This document shows, piece after piece, positions 1 to 9,624 of a stretch of 64,000 nt of DNA. How positions within the stretch are numbered: position 1 is the first letter of the stretch; every line of letters starts with the position of its first letter. Made by a program: the position numbers and the translations under genes. Below the pieces are notes generated by a model, which was not told the DNA's origin, ran no database searches, and saw only the letters and a program-made list of their open reading frames with translations. This DNA is from Olavius algarvensis associated proteobacterium Delta 3 (GTDB lineage: Bacteria > Desulfobacterota > Desulfobacteria > Desulfobacterales > CAFBRK01), in assembly GCA_903231505.1 (NCBI GenBank), contig CAFBRK010000255.1:62001-126000 (forward strand), read 5' to 3'.

Positions 1-906
1 CTCATCGGATTTTGCGGACAGGTCACCCTTGGCCATGCCGCATTCCTGGCGGTGGGGGCCTACACCAGCACCCTGCTGATTCTGGAGTTTCCCTGGCCAC
101 AGGTATTGCTGGACGCCGGTTTGGCGTATCCCATCAGCATTTTTGTTGCGGCGCTGGTGGCCGGAATCTGGTGCGTGCTGTTTGGGCTGCCGTCTGCAAG
201 AGTGAAAGGCTTCTATCTTATTTTGACCACTATGGCCGCCCAGTTCATCACCGTCGATTTTATCATCACACAATATGTGAGCCAGATCGGAGGCCGCGGC
301 CAGGCATTTTCTCTGCCGCCGGGGACCATCAAAATCGGGCCATGGGTCATCGACAGCGACCTGAAAGTCTACTATCTCATGCTCGTACTGGCGATTCTAT
401 GCGTATCGCTCGTGGTCAACCTGCTGCGGTCCCGGGTGGGCAGAGCCTGGGTGGCCATTCGGGACAACGACATCTCCGCCGAAGTCATGGGCATCAATGT
501 TATCCAGTATAAACTCTTTGCCTTTTTCGTGGCCGGGTTTATCGGGGGGATTGCCGGGGCTTTCTGGATCAGCAATCTGGCGGCCATCAGCCCCGAGCAT
601 TTTCCCTGGTTCTGGTCGTTGTGGCTCGTCGGCGTTATTCTAATCGGCGGCGTCGGCTCCATTCACGGCGTGATTTTCGGCTCCATTTTCATGGTGGTGG
701 TCATGGAGGCTCTCCAGTTGATCATCTTTTGGTTTATGGAGCTGGGGTTTGCGTGGGCCCAACCGCTGTTCATGGACTTTCTGTTTGTCAAAGAGGCCGC
801 ATTCGGTTTGGCCATCTGCGCCTTTATGATTTTCGAGCCCAACGGTCTATCCTACCGGTGGTGGCAGATTAAGAATTATTTCAACCTCTGGCCGTTCTCC
901 TACTAA
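1..906 (+). CDS. livM: Branched-chain amino acid ABC transporter permease LivM (5' end missing)
   Basis: The frame is open from base 1, so the gene starts before the window; 301 codons are visible. The protein is very hydrophobic with about eight membrane spans. It has the LivM/LivH family motif GQVTLGHAAFLAVGAY near the left edge, and a cytoplasmic loop SRVGRAWVAIRDND of the kind that contacts the ATPase. It should form the inner-membrane pore of a HAAT-family importer for branched-chain amino acids, amides or related carboxylates. The binding protein and the LivF ATPase follow on the same strand; LivH and LivG are presumably upstream, outside the window. Substrate cannot be read from the sequence. 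Confidence 0.93.
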   Translation, partial: LIGFCGQVTLGHAAFLAVGAYTSTLLILEFPWPQVLLDAGLAYPISIFVAALVAGIWCVLFGLPSARVKGFYLILTTMAAQFITVDFIITQYVSQIGGRGQAFSLPPGTIKIGPWVIDSDLKVYYLMLVLAILCVSLVVNLLRSRVGRAWVAIRDNDISAEVMGINVIQYKLFAFFVAGFIGGIAGAFWISNLAAISPEHFPWFWSLWLVGVILIGGVGSIHGVIFGSIFMVVVMEALQLIIFWFMELGFAWAQPLFMDFLFVKEAAFGLAICAFMIFEPNGLSYRWWQIKNYFNLWPFSY

Positions 907-958
907 GTGGCTAGTTCGTTGAGCCCGTATCTTTGATGTGGTGATTCTATGACCCGAA

Positions 959-1058
959 TGCCTAAAATGCCTGAAATGCGCTAAAATGCCTAAAATTCAT
1001 GATGAACAAATCATTTTTATAACTTTAGGCATTTTAGGCAATTTGAATTTCAGGCATT
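959..1058. repeat. Nested inverted repeats built on ATGCCTRAAAT
   Basis: The arms at 959-972 and 1027-1040 are a perfect 14-bp inverted repeat. Another perfect pair is 966-977 with 1047-1058, and a third nearly overlaps it (983-994 with 1024-1035). The unit ATGCCTAAAAT or ATGCCTGAAAT recurs, so several alternative hairpins can form in the 304-bp gap between livM and the binding-protein gene. It could attenuate or protect the transcript within the operon, or be a dispersed repeat. The rest of the gap (to 1210) shows nothing else recognisable. Confidence 0.7.
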
Positions 1059-1210
1059 GGACCTAAATGGCGTGTACATTCTGATTTGACGTGTTCGATT
1101 TATCGTTGACCTAATTCTTAACCGCACTATCAGGGGGGGAGGTGATAGGGGCGCGAACTACTGGCAGACACCCGAGGACTTGGAACCTCTCTGAAAAAGG
1201 GGGAGACATC

Positions 1211-2458
1211 ATGCAAGGTAAAAGTATCTGGATTAAACTAGGCATCTTCTGCATTTCGCTGGCTCTGATATTCGGCTTTTCTGCGACGGCGGGGGCCGCG
1301 CAGATCAAGATCGGCGCTCTGAACGACATGACCGGTGCGACGTCCGATGTCGGTAAAGACTACGCCATGGGCATCGCCGAGGCCATTCACTACATCAATG
1401 ACATGGGGGGAGTGAACGGTAAAAAAATCAAGCTGTATCAGTTTGATTATGGCTACCGGGTTCCCGAAGCGTTGACAAAATACAAGCTGTTCAAGCGTCT
1501 CGGCGCTGTGGCGGTGCTGGGGTGGGGAACCGGTGACACCGAAGCGCTCTCACCCACAGTGACCAAGGAGCAAATGCCCTATGTGTCCGCGTCCTATTCG
1601 GCCCATCTGACCAACCCGAAAAAGACGCCGTTCAATCTGTTTGCAGCAACCGACTATTCCTCCAATGCCCGTGCCGCTCTGACGGCCTGGTACGATGTCA
1701 AATGGTCGAAACATATGGATAACGGGAAACGGAAACCGCGTTTCCAATGCTCCTACATGTTTGCGTCACCCTATTCCAGCGCGCCGATCAAGGCGATCAA
1801 GGACCAGGCCAAGCTGCTCGGTTTTGAAGTCGGACCGGACCAGGACGTTTCCCTCTTTGCCATCGACACCAAGAGCCAGGTTCTTGCCATGAAGGACTTC
1901 AAACCCGACGTCGTCTGGCACGGCAACACCACCATGTCGGTGGCCGCTACGGTTCGGGATGCTTACTCCCTGGGCCTTGGCGCCGATCACATCGTCAACA
2001 ACTGGGGATTCGACGAGAATCTCCCACGTCTTGCCGGCAAGGCCGCCGAGGGTGTCATGGGGGCTACCGTTTGCGCCTTTTACGGCGAAGATACAGCGCT
2101 TATGAAAACCGTCATGGAATATGGGAAAAAGTTCAATCCCGGGGTGCCGGTGGAAAAACGGCTGGTGCGCACCATCCAGGGGTGGTCCAATGCGCTCGCC
2201 CTGTGGGAGGCGCTCAAGCGCGCCGACAAGGCCGGTGACCTGAGCGGGGAAAGCATTCTGAAAAACGGTTTTGAAACCATGAGATCGTTCGAACTCGGTC
2301 TGGGCGGGGCTCCCCTGACCTACACGGCCACCGATCACCGTATTTCCGGTCAGGTCCCGATCTATACCATCCAGGACGGAAAAATCACCTTTGTCAAAAC
2401 GGTTGATCTGAAGAATCGCTGGCCGGATCTATGGGCCAATGCATGGCTGGGTTGGTAA
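1211..2458 (+). CDS. ABC transporter periplasmic substrate-binding protein (LivK-like)
   Basis: 415 aa. The start at ATG 1211 is chosen because it follows a purine-rich AGGGGGAGAC site and begins a classic Sec signal peptide (Lys near the N-terminus, hydrophobic stretch, cleavage near ATAGAAQ). An earlier in-frame ATG at 1142 would add 23 non-signal residues. The mature N-terminus IKIGALNDMTGATSDVGKDYAMG and the Leu/Ile/Val-binding fold put it in the type I periplasmic binding proteins (Peripla_BP_6). It should capture the ligand and deliver it to the LivM permease. The operon order livM, binding protein, livF supports the role. Ligand specificity is not predictable. Confidence 0.9.
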   Translation: MQGKSIWIKLGIFCISLALIFGFSATAGAAQIKIGALNDMTGATSDVGKDYAMGIAEAIHYINDMGGVNGKKIKLYQFDYGYRVPEALTKYKLFKRLGAVAVLGWGTGDTEALSPTVTKEQMPYVSASYSAHLTNPKKTPFNLFAATDYSSNARAALTAWYDVKWSKHMDNGKRKPRFQCSYMFASPYSSAPIKAIKDQAKLLGFEVGPDQDVSLFAIDTKSQVLAMKDFKPDVVWHGNTTMSVAATVRDAYSLGLGADHIVNNWGFDENLPRLAGKAAEGVMGATVCAFYGEDTALMKTVMEYGKKFNPGVPVEKRLVRTIQGWSNALALWEALKRADKAGDLSGESILKNGFETMRSFELGLGGAPLTYTATDHRISGQVPIYTIQDGKITFVKTVDLKNRWPDLWANAWLGW

Positions 2459-2566
2459 TACGCTAAACAGCGGAAGGGTCGAAACGGAATATGGAATAGG
2501 CCAAACGGCCTGTTTACCCGTTCAACCATTCAACCCAACGACGTTAATGAAGGAGACTGAATCATC

Positions 2567-3379
2567 TTGGCAGATAGTGAATCCATACTGAAAATCAATA
2601 ATATTGAGGTCAAGTACCACGAAGTCATTCTGGTCATCAAAGGGGTGTCCATCGAGGTTCCGGAAGGCGGCGTCGTTGCGCTGCTGGGTGCCAACGGGGC
2701 CGGCAAGAGTACGACCCTGAAAGCGATTTCCGGACTTCTGAAGCATGAAGACGGACACGTGACCGACGGTTCCATCGAATTCATGGGCGAGCGGATCGAC
2801 CGGATGGGCCCGGAAAAGATTGCCAAATTGGGTATTGTCCAGGTCATTGAAGGCCGCCGGGTATTCGAGCACCTTACCGTGGAGCAGAATCTGAAAGTCG
2901 GCGCACACATGCGTAAATTCGGCCGGTCCATGAAAGAAGGCCTGGAGATGGTCTATCACTACTTTCCGAGACTGAAAGAGAAGCGCAGCGAGACGGCCGG
3001 CTTTATCAGCGGCGGCGAGCAGCAGATGACCGTCGTCGGGCGGGCACTGATGACCAGCCCAAAATTGATGCTGTTGGATGAACCCTCCATGGGTCTGGCG
3101 CCATTGCTGATCCACGAGATCTTCGACATCATCATGAAGCTCAATGAAGAAGAGAAGATATCCATCCTTCTGGTTGAACAGAATGCCAAACTGGCCCTCA
3201 ATGTAGCCCCCCATGCCTATGTCCTGGAGAACGGCCGTATCGTGATGGACGACACCGCCGAGAGACTCCGGGAAAATCCGGATATCAAGGATTTTTACCT
3301 TGGCATGACCGATCTGGGGGGGCGCAAAAGCTTTCGGGATGTGAAGCACTATAAGCGAAGAAAACGATGGCTCACGTAA
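2567..3379 (+). CDS. livF: Branched-chain amino acid ABC transporter ATP-binding protein LivF
   Basis: 270 aa. Starts with TTG at 2567, about 10 nt after an AAGGAG Shine-Dalgarno site; no ATG lies nearby in frame. All ABC motifs are present: Walker A GANGAGKST near residue 43, signature ISGGEQQM, Walker B LMLLDEPSMGLAP, and the H-loop region LLVEQNAKLAL typical of LivF. The C-terminus is slightly extended beyond the family norm by a basic tail. Together with LivG (outside the window) it should energise the importer at the inner membrane. Its 3' end abuts the next lipoprotein gene, suggesting co-transcription. Confidence 0.94.
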   Translation: MADSESILKINNIEVKYHEVILVIKGVSIEVPEGGVVALLGANGAGKSTTLKAISGLLKHEDGHVTDGSIEFMGERIDRMGPEKIAKLGIVQVIEGRRVFEHLTVEQNLKVGAHMRKFGRSMKEGLEMVYHYFPRLKEKRSETAGFISGGEQQMTVVGRALMTSPKLMLLDEPSMGLAPLLIHEIFDIIMKLNEEEKISILLVEQNAKLALNVAPHAYVLENGRIVMDDTAERLRENPDIKDFYLGMTDLGGRKSFRDVKHYKRRKRWLT

Positions 3380-3402
3380 ATCAAGAAGAGGGGGACCCAA
3401 CA

Positions 3403-3999
3403 ATGAAGAGAAAACCGATCATATTCGCAATCCTGAGTTGTGTTCTGGTCGCTTTCATGCTGGCCGCCTGTGCCGGTATGACAGTCAAGCCGACCGAGAG
3501 CAATTTCCAGGATCCCAAAATCACTCTGAGCCACGTTGAGGTTCCGTACTATACGGGATACTGGTACTTTTCAAAAAAAGTAAAACCAACCAAGGGGTCG
3601 GCGGGCAATTATGGTGCCCCCATGGGCCTTGGCTTTGTGTTCGACATTGAAAACCCCAACAAATTCCCGGTTCAGCTGGAGGGCTTTAAATTTTCGATCG
3701 CTTTCGAGGAGTTCGAGCTCAATACGGTCAGTTCCAATGAAACCCAATGGATTCCGGCCGGAAAAACCAACCAGCTCCGGGTCAATGCAATTATGGATGC
3801 CCGCTCGGCCCTGCTGAGCCTCTTGGTCACCGGCGGCTTCAAGCTAAAAGAAGCCGGCATGTCTCCATGGGATGCTCTGGAAAAATGGTGGACCGAGGCC
3901 CCGGATGCGTCGTATCCGATCTATGTTCAGCAGGGAGGGGCCATTTTCTCAGCGGGAGGTATGACGAAGTCGGTTGCTTTTAACGCCATGTTCCCCTAA
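3403..3999 (+). CDS. LEA14-like (WHy domain) lipoprotein
   Basis: 198 aa. Start ATG 3403 is preferred over 3367 (which would overlap livF) because it is preceded by AAGAGGGGGAC and begins a lipoprotein signal: MKRKPI, a hydrophobic core and lipobox LAAC with Cys about residue 20. The mature part has LEA14/WHy-domain features such as FDIENPNKFPVQLEGFKFSI, a beta-sandwich fold found in desiccation-related proteins and some bacterial lipoproteins. It is probably anchored in the outer or inner membrane leaflet. It lies last in the liv operon and directly before a strong terminator. A direct role in transport is not evident. Confidence 0.78.
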   Translation: MKRKPIIFAILSCVLVAFMLAACAGMTVKPTESNFQDPKITLSHVEVPYYTGYWYFSKKVKPTKGSAGNYGAPMGLGFVFDIENPNKFPVQLEGFKFSIAFEEFELNTVSSNETQWIPAGKTNQLRVNAIMDARSALLSLLVTGGFKLKEAGMSPWDALEKWWTEAPDASYPIYVQQGGAIFSAGGMTKSVAFNAMFP

Positions 4000-4188
4000 A
4001 AAGCGGTTTAATAGTCCCAGCCTCAGCTCCGATGGCGGTGTTGCGGACCGACCCGTGGCAGGACCTCAGGGCCCTTTCCCCGCGCTCCTGCGTACGTACT
4101 TCCGTGTACGCTCCGCTTTCGCGCCGTCCCGCGCCTTGCCCTCGGAACTGATTCAAGGCTCTGAAACCACTTTTTGAGAAACGATGGA

Positions 4189-4226
4189 AAGCCCTATCCA
4201 GAAAAACTTCTGGATAGGGCTTTTTT
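4189..4226 (+). terminator. Rho-independent terminator after the liv operon
   Basis: A perfect 15-bp stem (4189-4203 with 4208-4222) closes a 4-nt loop and is followed by a T run. It ends the rightward livM-to-lipoprotein operon. The rest of the 4000-4403 gap has no recognisable gene. Confidence 0.92.
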
Positions 4227-4403
4227 CGATCCAGCGATTCCTTGAATGCTCTGCGTTTCGTATTCTTCCTGGCATGTTCCCCTGTTACCAAAAACCAATC
4301 AACCATATACCAGTCAACGACCCGCAGGGTGTATTGCCTTTTAGCCGGTTTTGTGCCAGAGAAATGACTCTACCAATGACCCGGCATCTTTCAGGAGGGA
4401 ACC

Positions 4404-5927
4404 ATGGCGCTCCATGACTTTACCGTTTACGATCTTATCCGTCGAAATGCAGATACCTTCGGCAATGCACCGGCCTGGTTCGAGGCGGACGATGGTCGAA
4501 CCGTGACGTTTGCCGAGCTCCGGGAGCACGTGGACCGGCTGGCTGCCGGACTCCGGAAAAAAGGTATTGGAAAGGGCGATCGTATCGGTATCCTCGGGCA
4601 AAACAGCCTGGAATATTTCCTCGTCTATGGTGCGGCGGCTGCGCTCGGGGCGATTAGCCTCCCGATCAATTGGCGGTTGTCGGCCGAGGAGGTCTGCTTC
4701 AACTTGAATGACGGCGAGCCGACGCTGGTGTTTGTGGACGGGGAATACCAGGAGTTGATTGACGCAAACAGGGCTGCGCTCCCTTCCGTCCAGGAATTTA
4801 TAAACCTCAAGCCCGGAATCGGCGGATATGTACCCTTTGAAAGTCTCCTGGAAGAAGGCACCGCCCGGAACCGTGAAGACGTGTCCGGAAATGACGGTTT
4901 TGTCATTATCCACACCGCTGCGGTGGCCGGCCGGCCCCGGGGGGCACTCCTCAGCCACAGCAATCTGCTCTGTTCCGACATGCATCTGGTCTATCTGTTC
5001 GGAACGACGCCCCGGGATGTCCACCTGAACCTGCTGCCGCTGTTTCACATTGCCGGGCTGGTCATGGCATTCAGCAGTTTTCACGTGGGCGCCATGAATC
5101 TGAACATGTCGCGATTCGATGCCAGCCGGGCCGTTCAGCTCATCGCAGAAAAGAAGGCATCCCTGATGTTCGATTTTTCTCCGATTTTAGGGTCGATTCT
5201 GGAGGAGGCCGAAAAAACAGGGCGGGACATCACGCCGCTTCGGGGGGTGCTGGGGCTGGAAGCACCCGAAACCATAGAAAAATATCAGAACGTCACCGGC
5301 GGCACGTTTTACTGCATGTACGGGCAGACCGAAACGTCCTGTCTGGCCACCCTGGGCAGGTACAACGATCGGCCCGGCTCGGCCGGAAAGACCATCGAAT
5401 TGGCCGAAGTCCGTCTGTTCGACGACTATGATCAACCCGTGCCGGTCGGACAGGTCGGTGAAATCTGCATGCGGGGCCCCATGGTGTTCAATGGATACTG
5501 GAACCTGCCGGAAGATAACGCATACACGTTTCGTGAGGGTTGGCATCACACCGGCGACCTGGCCCGCTTTGACGAAGATGGGTACCTGTTTTACGCCGGC
5601 CGGAGCGCCGAAAAGGAGCTGATCAAACCGGGTGGTGAAAACGTCTATCCGGCCGAAGTGGAGAAGGCCATCCTCCAGCATCCGGCGGTTGAATCGACCG
5701 TGGTGTTCGGCGTGCCCGATCCCAGGTGGAAAGAAGGGATCAAAGCGGTGTGCCGGCTCAGGGCCGGGGAACAGCTGGACGCCGCGGAGCTCATCGAATT
5801 TGTCGGAAAGCGGATTGCACGCTTTAAAAAACCCCAGTACGTCGAATTTGTGGGGGCACTTCCACTTCAGGACGACGGGACTCCCGACCGGCAGAAGGTC
5901 AAAGAGCTGTACGGCGGAGAGCAGTAA
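4404..5927 (+). CDS. AMP-forming acyl-CoA synthetase (class I adenylate-forming enzyme)
   Basis: 507 aa, a normal length for the family, with GGAGG 5' of ATG 4404. The order of motifs fits an acyl-CoA ligase: adenine-binding YGQTE at 306-310, HHTGD at 381-385, and GGENVYPAEVE at 410-420. Two features are atypical. The phosphate-binding loop reads IIHTAAVAGRPRGALLSH (about 168-185) instead of the T-S-G-T-T-G-x-P-K-G form. The C-terminal A10 loop reads DGTPDRQKVK, where T occupies the position of the usual catalytic Lys (GK). It may be a subfamily of medium/branched acyl-CoA ligases or a weak adenylation enzyme. It stands alone between a terminator and a DUF748 gene. Confidence 0.85.
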   Translation: MALHDFTVYDLIRRNADTFGNAPAWFEADDGRTVTFAELREHVDRLAAGLRKKGIGKGDRIGILGQNSLEYFLVYGAAAALGAISLPINWRLSAEEVCFNLNDGEPTLVFVDGEYQELIDANRAALPSVQEFINLKPGIGGYVPFESLLEEGTARNREDVSGNDGFVIIHTAAVAGRPRGALLSHSNLLCSDMHLVYLFGTTPRDVHLNLLPLFHIAGLVMAFSSFHVGAMNLNMSRFDASRAVQLIAEKKASLMFDFSPILGSILEEAEKTGRDITPLRGVLGLEAPETIEKYQNVTGGTFYCMYGQTETSCLATLGRYNDRPGSAGKTIELAEVRLFDDYDQPVPVGQVGEICMRGPMVFNGYWNLPEDNAYTFREGWHHTGDLARFDEDGYLFYAGRSAEKELIKPGGENVYPAEVEKAILQHPAVESTVVFGVPDPRWKEGIKAVCRLRAGEQLDAAELIEFVGKRIARFKKPQYVEFVGALPLQDDGTPDRQKVKELYGGEQ

Positions 5928-6192
5928 CTCCCATCGCAAACCCTTTTTTTCAGTACGGGTGGTGGCGATATCCAACGCGACATTAAACATCTCTTCGTTT
6001 AACCGACCCTGCACGACACCGGCATGTTTCCCTTTGGGCATTTCGATGACGGCCTGCACCGGCGAGTCACAAAGATTCTTGAAATTTCTATCCGCATTCT
6101 TAATGTCTGCCTAACACGATAAATCCTACTGGACGATATAATTTTCGCCTGCCGCACAGCCTATTTTTTCGCCAATCATACAAGGCGGCTTT

Positions 6193-9100
6193 ATGAAAGA
6201 TGTTTCCACTAAAAAATCAAAGGGGTTGTTGTTTGCCGGCATTGCTGTCGTCGTCCTGGTAGCCCTGTATGCGGTGCTCGGCTTCTGGGTGGCGCCGAAA
6301 TTCGTACAATCCAGGGGGACCAAACTGATCGCCGAAAAAACCGGGCTGAATTTGACGTTCGCCAATGTCCGCTTGAATCCGTTTACATTCACCGCCGTGT
6401 TCGAGGATCTGTCTCTGGGCCAGGCCGCGGAAGAACCGTTTTTGACCATGGCGGAATTTTACACCGATTTCGACGTGTGGTCGCTCCTGGCGCGCCCGTA
6501 CCGGTTCAGGCTGATCCGCATGGTCTCAGCTGAAGAACGGCTGAACATCCTGCCGGATGGGCGGTTTGATTTCGCTCCGCTTCTTGAAACAATCGCGGAA
6601 CAGGTGAAAAACAGCGGCGGCGGGGGGGTACTGCCCGAAGTGCTGGTCGAACGCTGGGTCGTTGAATCGGCAAGGATAACCGTCACGGACCCTGTCCGCT
6701 CCAAAACCCCGGTGATCACCATATATCCGGTTAACGGCGAGTTTACCGACCTGGGTACCGCCAAGGGGCATATCGCGTCCTATGACTTGCGTGGGACCAT
6801 CGTCGACATCGGCAGCATACGCGATAGCGGTAAGGTGTCCCTGGATCCCCTTCGCATCGACGGGCATTACGAAGCGGGTCCGTTCAAGCTGCCCCCGTTG
6901 TGGGCTCTTACGGGCGACCGTTTCCGCTTTGATATCCTCAATGGATCGATTCGCATGGACGTGACCTACACGGCCGAACTTAAAAGCGACGGGTACGCAT
7001 TTGAGATCCGGGGAGGTGAACTCGCACTGGAGGACCTCAAACTCAACGATAAGGACCAAGCCTTCACATTCGGTTCCCTCTCCGAGATGACCGTTCGGGG
7101 TCTTCGTGTTAATATCTCCGAAAAAACGGCGAGTCTGGAGGAGGTCGAGGTGTCCGGCGCAGATCTGACCCTATGGCTGAGGCCGGACGGGGAGTCGGGT
7201 ATTCTCGATGTATTGACCATGAATACCTCCCGCGATCCGGAGGCGCAGACCAAAAGGAGGAATAAAGGTCTGCCCGCTTTTATCGACGGCTGGCAGGCCC
7301 GATTGGAAAAGGCCACGATTATAGAGACGCTGCTTCGTTTCGAAGACCAGCGCAGCGAGCCCGCCATAACCGCGGACGTTGTTTCCATGCCGTCGTTTAC
7401 CCTTGCCGGCGTCTCCGTCGATACCGGAACGAAACGTCTCGACATCCAGGAGGTTGTTGCTTCGGAGATGCACGCTTCCGGCTGGTTGAATCCGGATGGC
7501 ACGATCGGGCTGAGTCAGGTTCTCGGTTTGACATCTTCGGTGTCCACGGCGGATTCCGAACCTTCTACAGCACTAAATGGGCGGTCCGTCACAGGAGGCT
7601 GGCAGGCACAGCTGAACCGTGCAGAACTCCGGGACGCTACGATTGTCTATGAAGATCGCACATTAAAAACACCGATGAAGTTAGCCGTTTATCCGGTTAC
7701 CGGCAAAGTGTCCGGATTCTCCTATCCCCAAGGAATGCCGGCTTCCGTGTCCCTGGACATCGTTGGTGAAGGCGGGGGAGTCCTTGCCGTGTCCGGGGCC
7801 GCCGGAATCCAGCCTCTGAATGCCGATCTGAACGTCAGCCTGAATCGATTCCCCCTGGAAAAACTCCAGGCGATTGCCGATACCGCAAGCCGTCTGAAGA
7901 TAGCCAGCGGATCTCTGGATGTGATTGGGCGGGTGGCCGCACCCGGGGGCACTGACGGCCCGAAGTTTCGTTTTGATGGAGAACTCATGGTGTCGGAAAT
8001 GGAACTGCTCGATACCGGAACGGGCAAGCCCATATTGCGTCAGACGGAACTGCAGATCAACGGCATCCGTCTTGATGTGGCGCCCAACCGCCTGTTCGCC
8101 GCCGAAGTGGTCGATCGCCGGCCATACGTTCATCTGGTCATCGAAGAAGACGGTTCGACCAATCTGGAAAACGCACTTAAACTGGAGGATGAAAACGTCC
8201 AGGCGATCGGGAGAAGTGTGTTGGGCCAGATGGTTGACGCCATTTTACTGCAGATCCAGGGTCCCATGCCGATCCGGGTGGATTCGGCCGGAATAGAAGA
8301 GGGAACCGTCCTTGTCACCCACAAACTGCCCCGAGGGGCGTTTGACATGAAAGCCGATCAGATCTTTGGCCGGCTCGGGAATATCGATACCGATTCCGAC
8401 AACATGGTGGATGTGGAGCTGCGGGGTCGCATCGATGACAAGGCCCCGTTTGAGGCCAAAGGACGGGTGGATCCATTCGGCGATGAGGTGGGTACCGAGA
8501 TGACGATATCATTGAAGAATTACAATCTTGTCAACGCCAATCCCTATGCGAAGCAATATGTGGGATACGGCGTGAACCGGGGTAAAGTCAGGGTGGATCT
8601 CGACTATTCGGTAACGAATAATTACGTCACCGGAAAGAATGAATTTTTCATCCGTCGGTTGGAACTGGGTGAGAAAACAGACAGCCCGGATGCCGTCGAC
8701 GTACCGGTGGAGATGGGCGTGGCGCTGCTGAAAGATAGACAGGGCAACATCCACCTGAAGGTGCCGGTCGAAGGTGATACCAAGGATCCTAATTTTCGCA
8801 TCGAGTCGGTTGTGGCGTCCACCATGGTCGGGATGGTGGGTGCCGTGGTGACGAGTCCGTTCAGGCTTCTCGGGGGTATTGCCGGAACCGCTTCACCCGA
8901 CGAGCTCCGTATGGTGAACTTTAGCCCCGGGGCTGACGATCTTGACGAGGCGGAGAAACAAAAACTGTCAAAGCTGGCGACCGGATTTCAGGAACGCCCA
9001 GGGGTAGGCATGGAAATCATGGGAACGGCCAGTCCGAAGGTCGACCGGGCGTCAATCGCCCGGGAACGATTACAGAAGAAAGTCAGAAAGGACCTGATCG

Positions 9101-9447
9101 CCGGTCAAAAAGCGGGTGACGTGACCGGCGATGCCGGTATGACCGACGAAAAAATGCATCGGGTTCTCGTGGAACTCTATCGCAAGGAGATTGGAACGCT
9201 CCCCCCGACACTCCGGGAACCGGGGCCTGAAAGCAACCGGGAACTTGAAAAAACCTTGATTGCCGAGATCGAGATCTCCGATACGGACTTGCGTCAACTC
9301 GCAAAACGCCGCGCTGAAGCCGTCGAAAGCTATCTGCTCCAGGAGGGCGGTATCGATCCGAAAAGACTGTTCGTGGTGGCATCTGCGATCCGGGATCCGG
9401 AATCGGAAGGAACGGTGCCGGTCGTGATGTCTCTGATCCCCCGATAG
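6193..9447 (+). CDS. DUF748/AsmA-type large envelope protein
   Basis: 1084 aa. Start ATG 6193 follows AAGGCGG. An N-terminal signal anchor (about residues 11-32) is followed by a long beta-rich periplasmic region with DUF748 hallmarks (NLTFANVRLNPFTFTAVFEDLSL near the N-terminus, YPVTGKVSGFSYP mid-protein). The C-terminus (LAKRRAEAVESYLLQ) resembles the OmpA-like end usual in DUF748 proteins. AsmA/TamB/YhdP relatives are thought to form hydrophobic grooves that carry phospholipid between membranes, so an envelope lipid-transport or assembly role is a reasonable inference. It is one of three such giants in the window (also 31192 and 39881). The 265 bp before it contain no gene I can support. 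Confidence 0.82.
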   Translation: MKDVSTKKSKGLLFAGIAVVVLVALYAVLGFWVAPKFVQSRGTKLIAEKTGLNLTFANVRLNPFTFTAVFEDLSLGQAAEEPFLTMAEFYTDFDVWSLLARPYRFRLIRMVSAEERLNILPDGRFDFAPLLETIAEQVKNSGGGGVLPEVLVERWVVESARITVTDPVRSKTPVITIYPVNGEFTDLGTAKGHIASYDLRGTIVDIGSIRDSGKVSLDPLRIDGHYEAGPFKLPPLWALTGDRFRFDILNGSIRMDVTYTAELKSDGYAFEIRGGELALEDLKLNDKDQAFTFGSLSEMTVRGLRVNISEKTASLEEVEVSGADLTLWLRPDGESGILDVLTMNTSRDPEAQTKRRNKGLPAFIDGWQARLEKATIIETLLRFEDQRSEPAITADVVSMPSFTLAGVSVDTGTKRLDIQEVVASEMHASGWLNPDGTIGLSQVLGLTSSVSTADSEPSTALNGRSVTGGWQAQLNRAELRDATIVYEDRTLKTPMKLAVYPVTGKVSGFSYPQGMPASVSLDIVGEGGGVLAVSGAAGIQPLNADLNVSLNRFPLEKLQAIADTASRLKIASGSLDVIGRVAAPGGTDGPKFRFDGELMVSEMELLDTGTGKPILRQTELQINGIRLDVAPNRLFAAEVVDRRPYVHLVIEEDGSTNLENALKLEDENVQAIGRSVLGQMVDAILLQIQGPMPIRVDSAGIEEGTVLVTHKLPRGAFDMKADQIFGRLGNIDTDSDNMVDVELRGRIDDKAPFEAKGRVDPFGDEVGTEMTISLKNYNLVNANPYAKQYVGYGVNRGKVRVDLDYSVTNNYVTGKNEFFIRRLELGEKTDSPDAVDVPVEMGVALLKDRQGNIHLKVPVEGDTKDPNFRIESVVASTMVGMVGAVVTSPFRLLGGIAGTASPDELRMVNFSPGADDLDEAEKQKLSKLATGFQERPGVGMEIMGTASPKVDRASIARERLQKKVRKDLIAGQKAGDVTGDAGMTDEKMHRVLVELYRKEIGTLPPTLREPGPESNRELEKTLIAEIEISDTDLRQLAKRRAEAVESYLLQEGGIDPKRLFVVASAIRDPESEGTVPVVMSLIPR

Positions 9448-9624
9448 GGGTGATTCCATCCGCGTCAGCGACATTATGGTGTGGCGACCATTTTCTGGAT
9501 GGACTCTTTTCTCTCTTGCTGTATTCTATTTGATTCGTGTATGACTCAGGTAAGATCTTCAAAGAACATTTTTTATGTCATACCATCATAGAAACGTTGG
9601 CTTGTGTAGCAAAAGGAGGTGGCC

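Noticed and set aside
5928..6110. Minus-strand open stretch (QAVIEMPKGKHAGVVQGRL region) between acyl-CoA synthetase and DUF748 genes
   Set aside because: It reads plausibly for about 60 codons but has no start or ribosome site and runs on through the synthetase gene; at most a tiny remnant.
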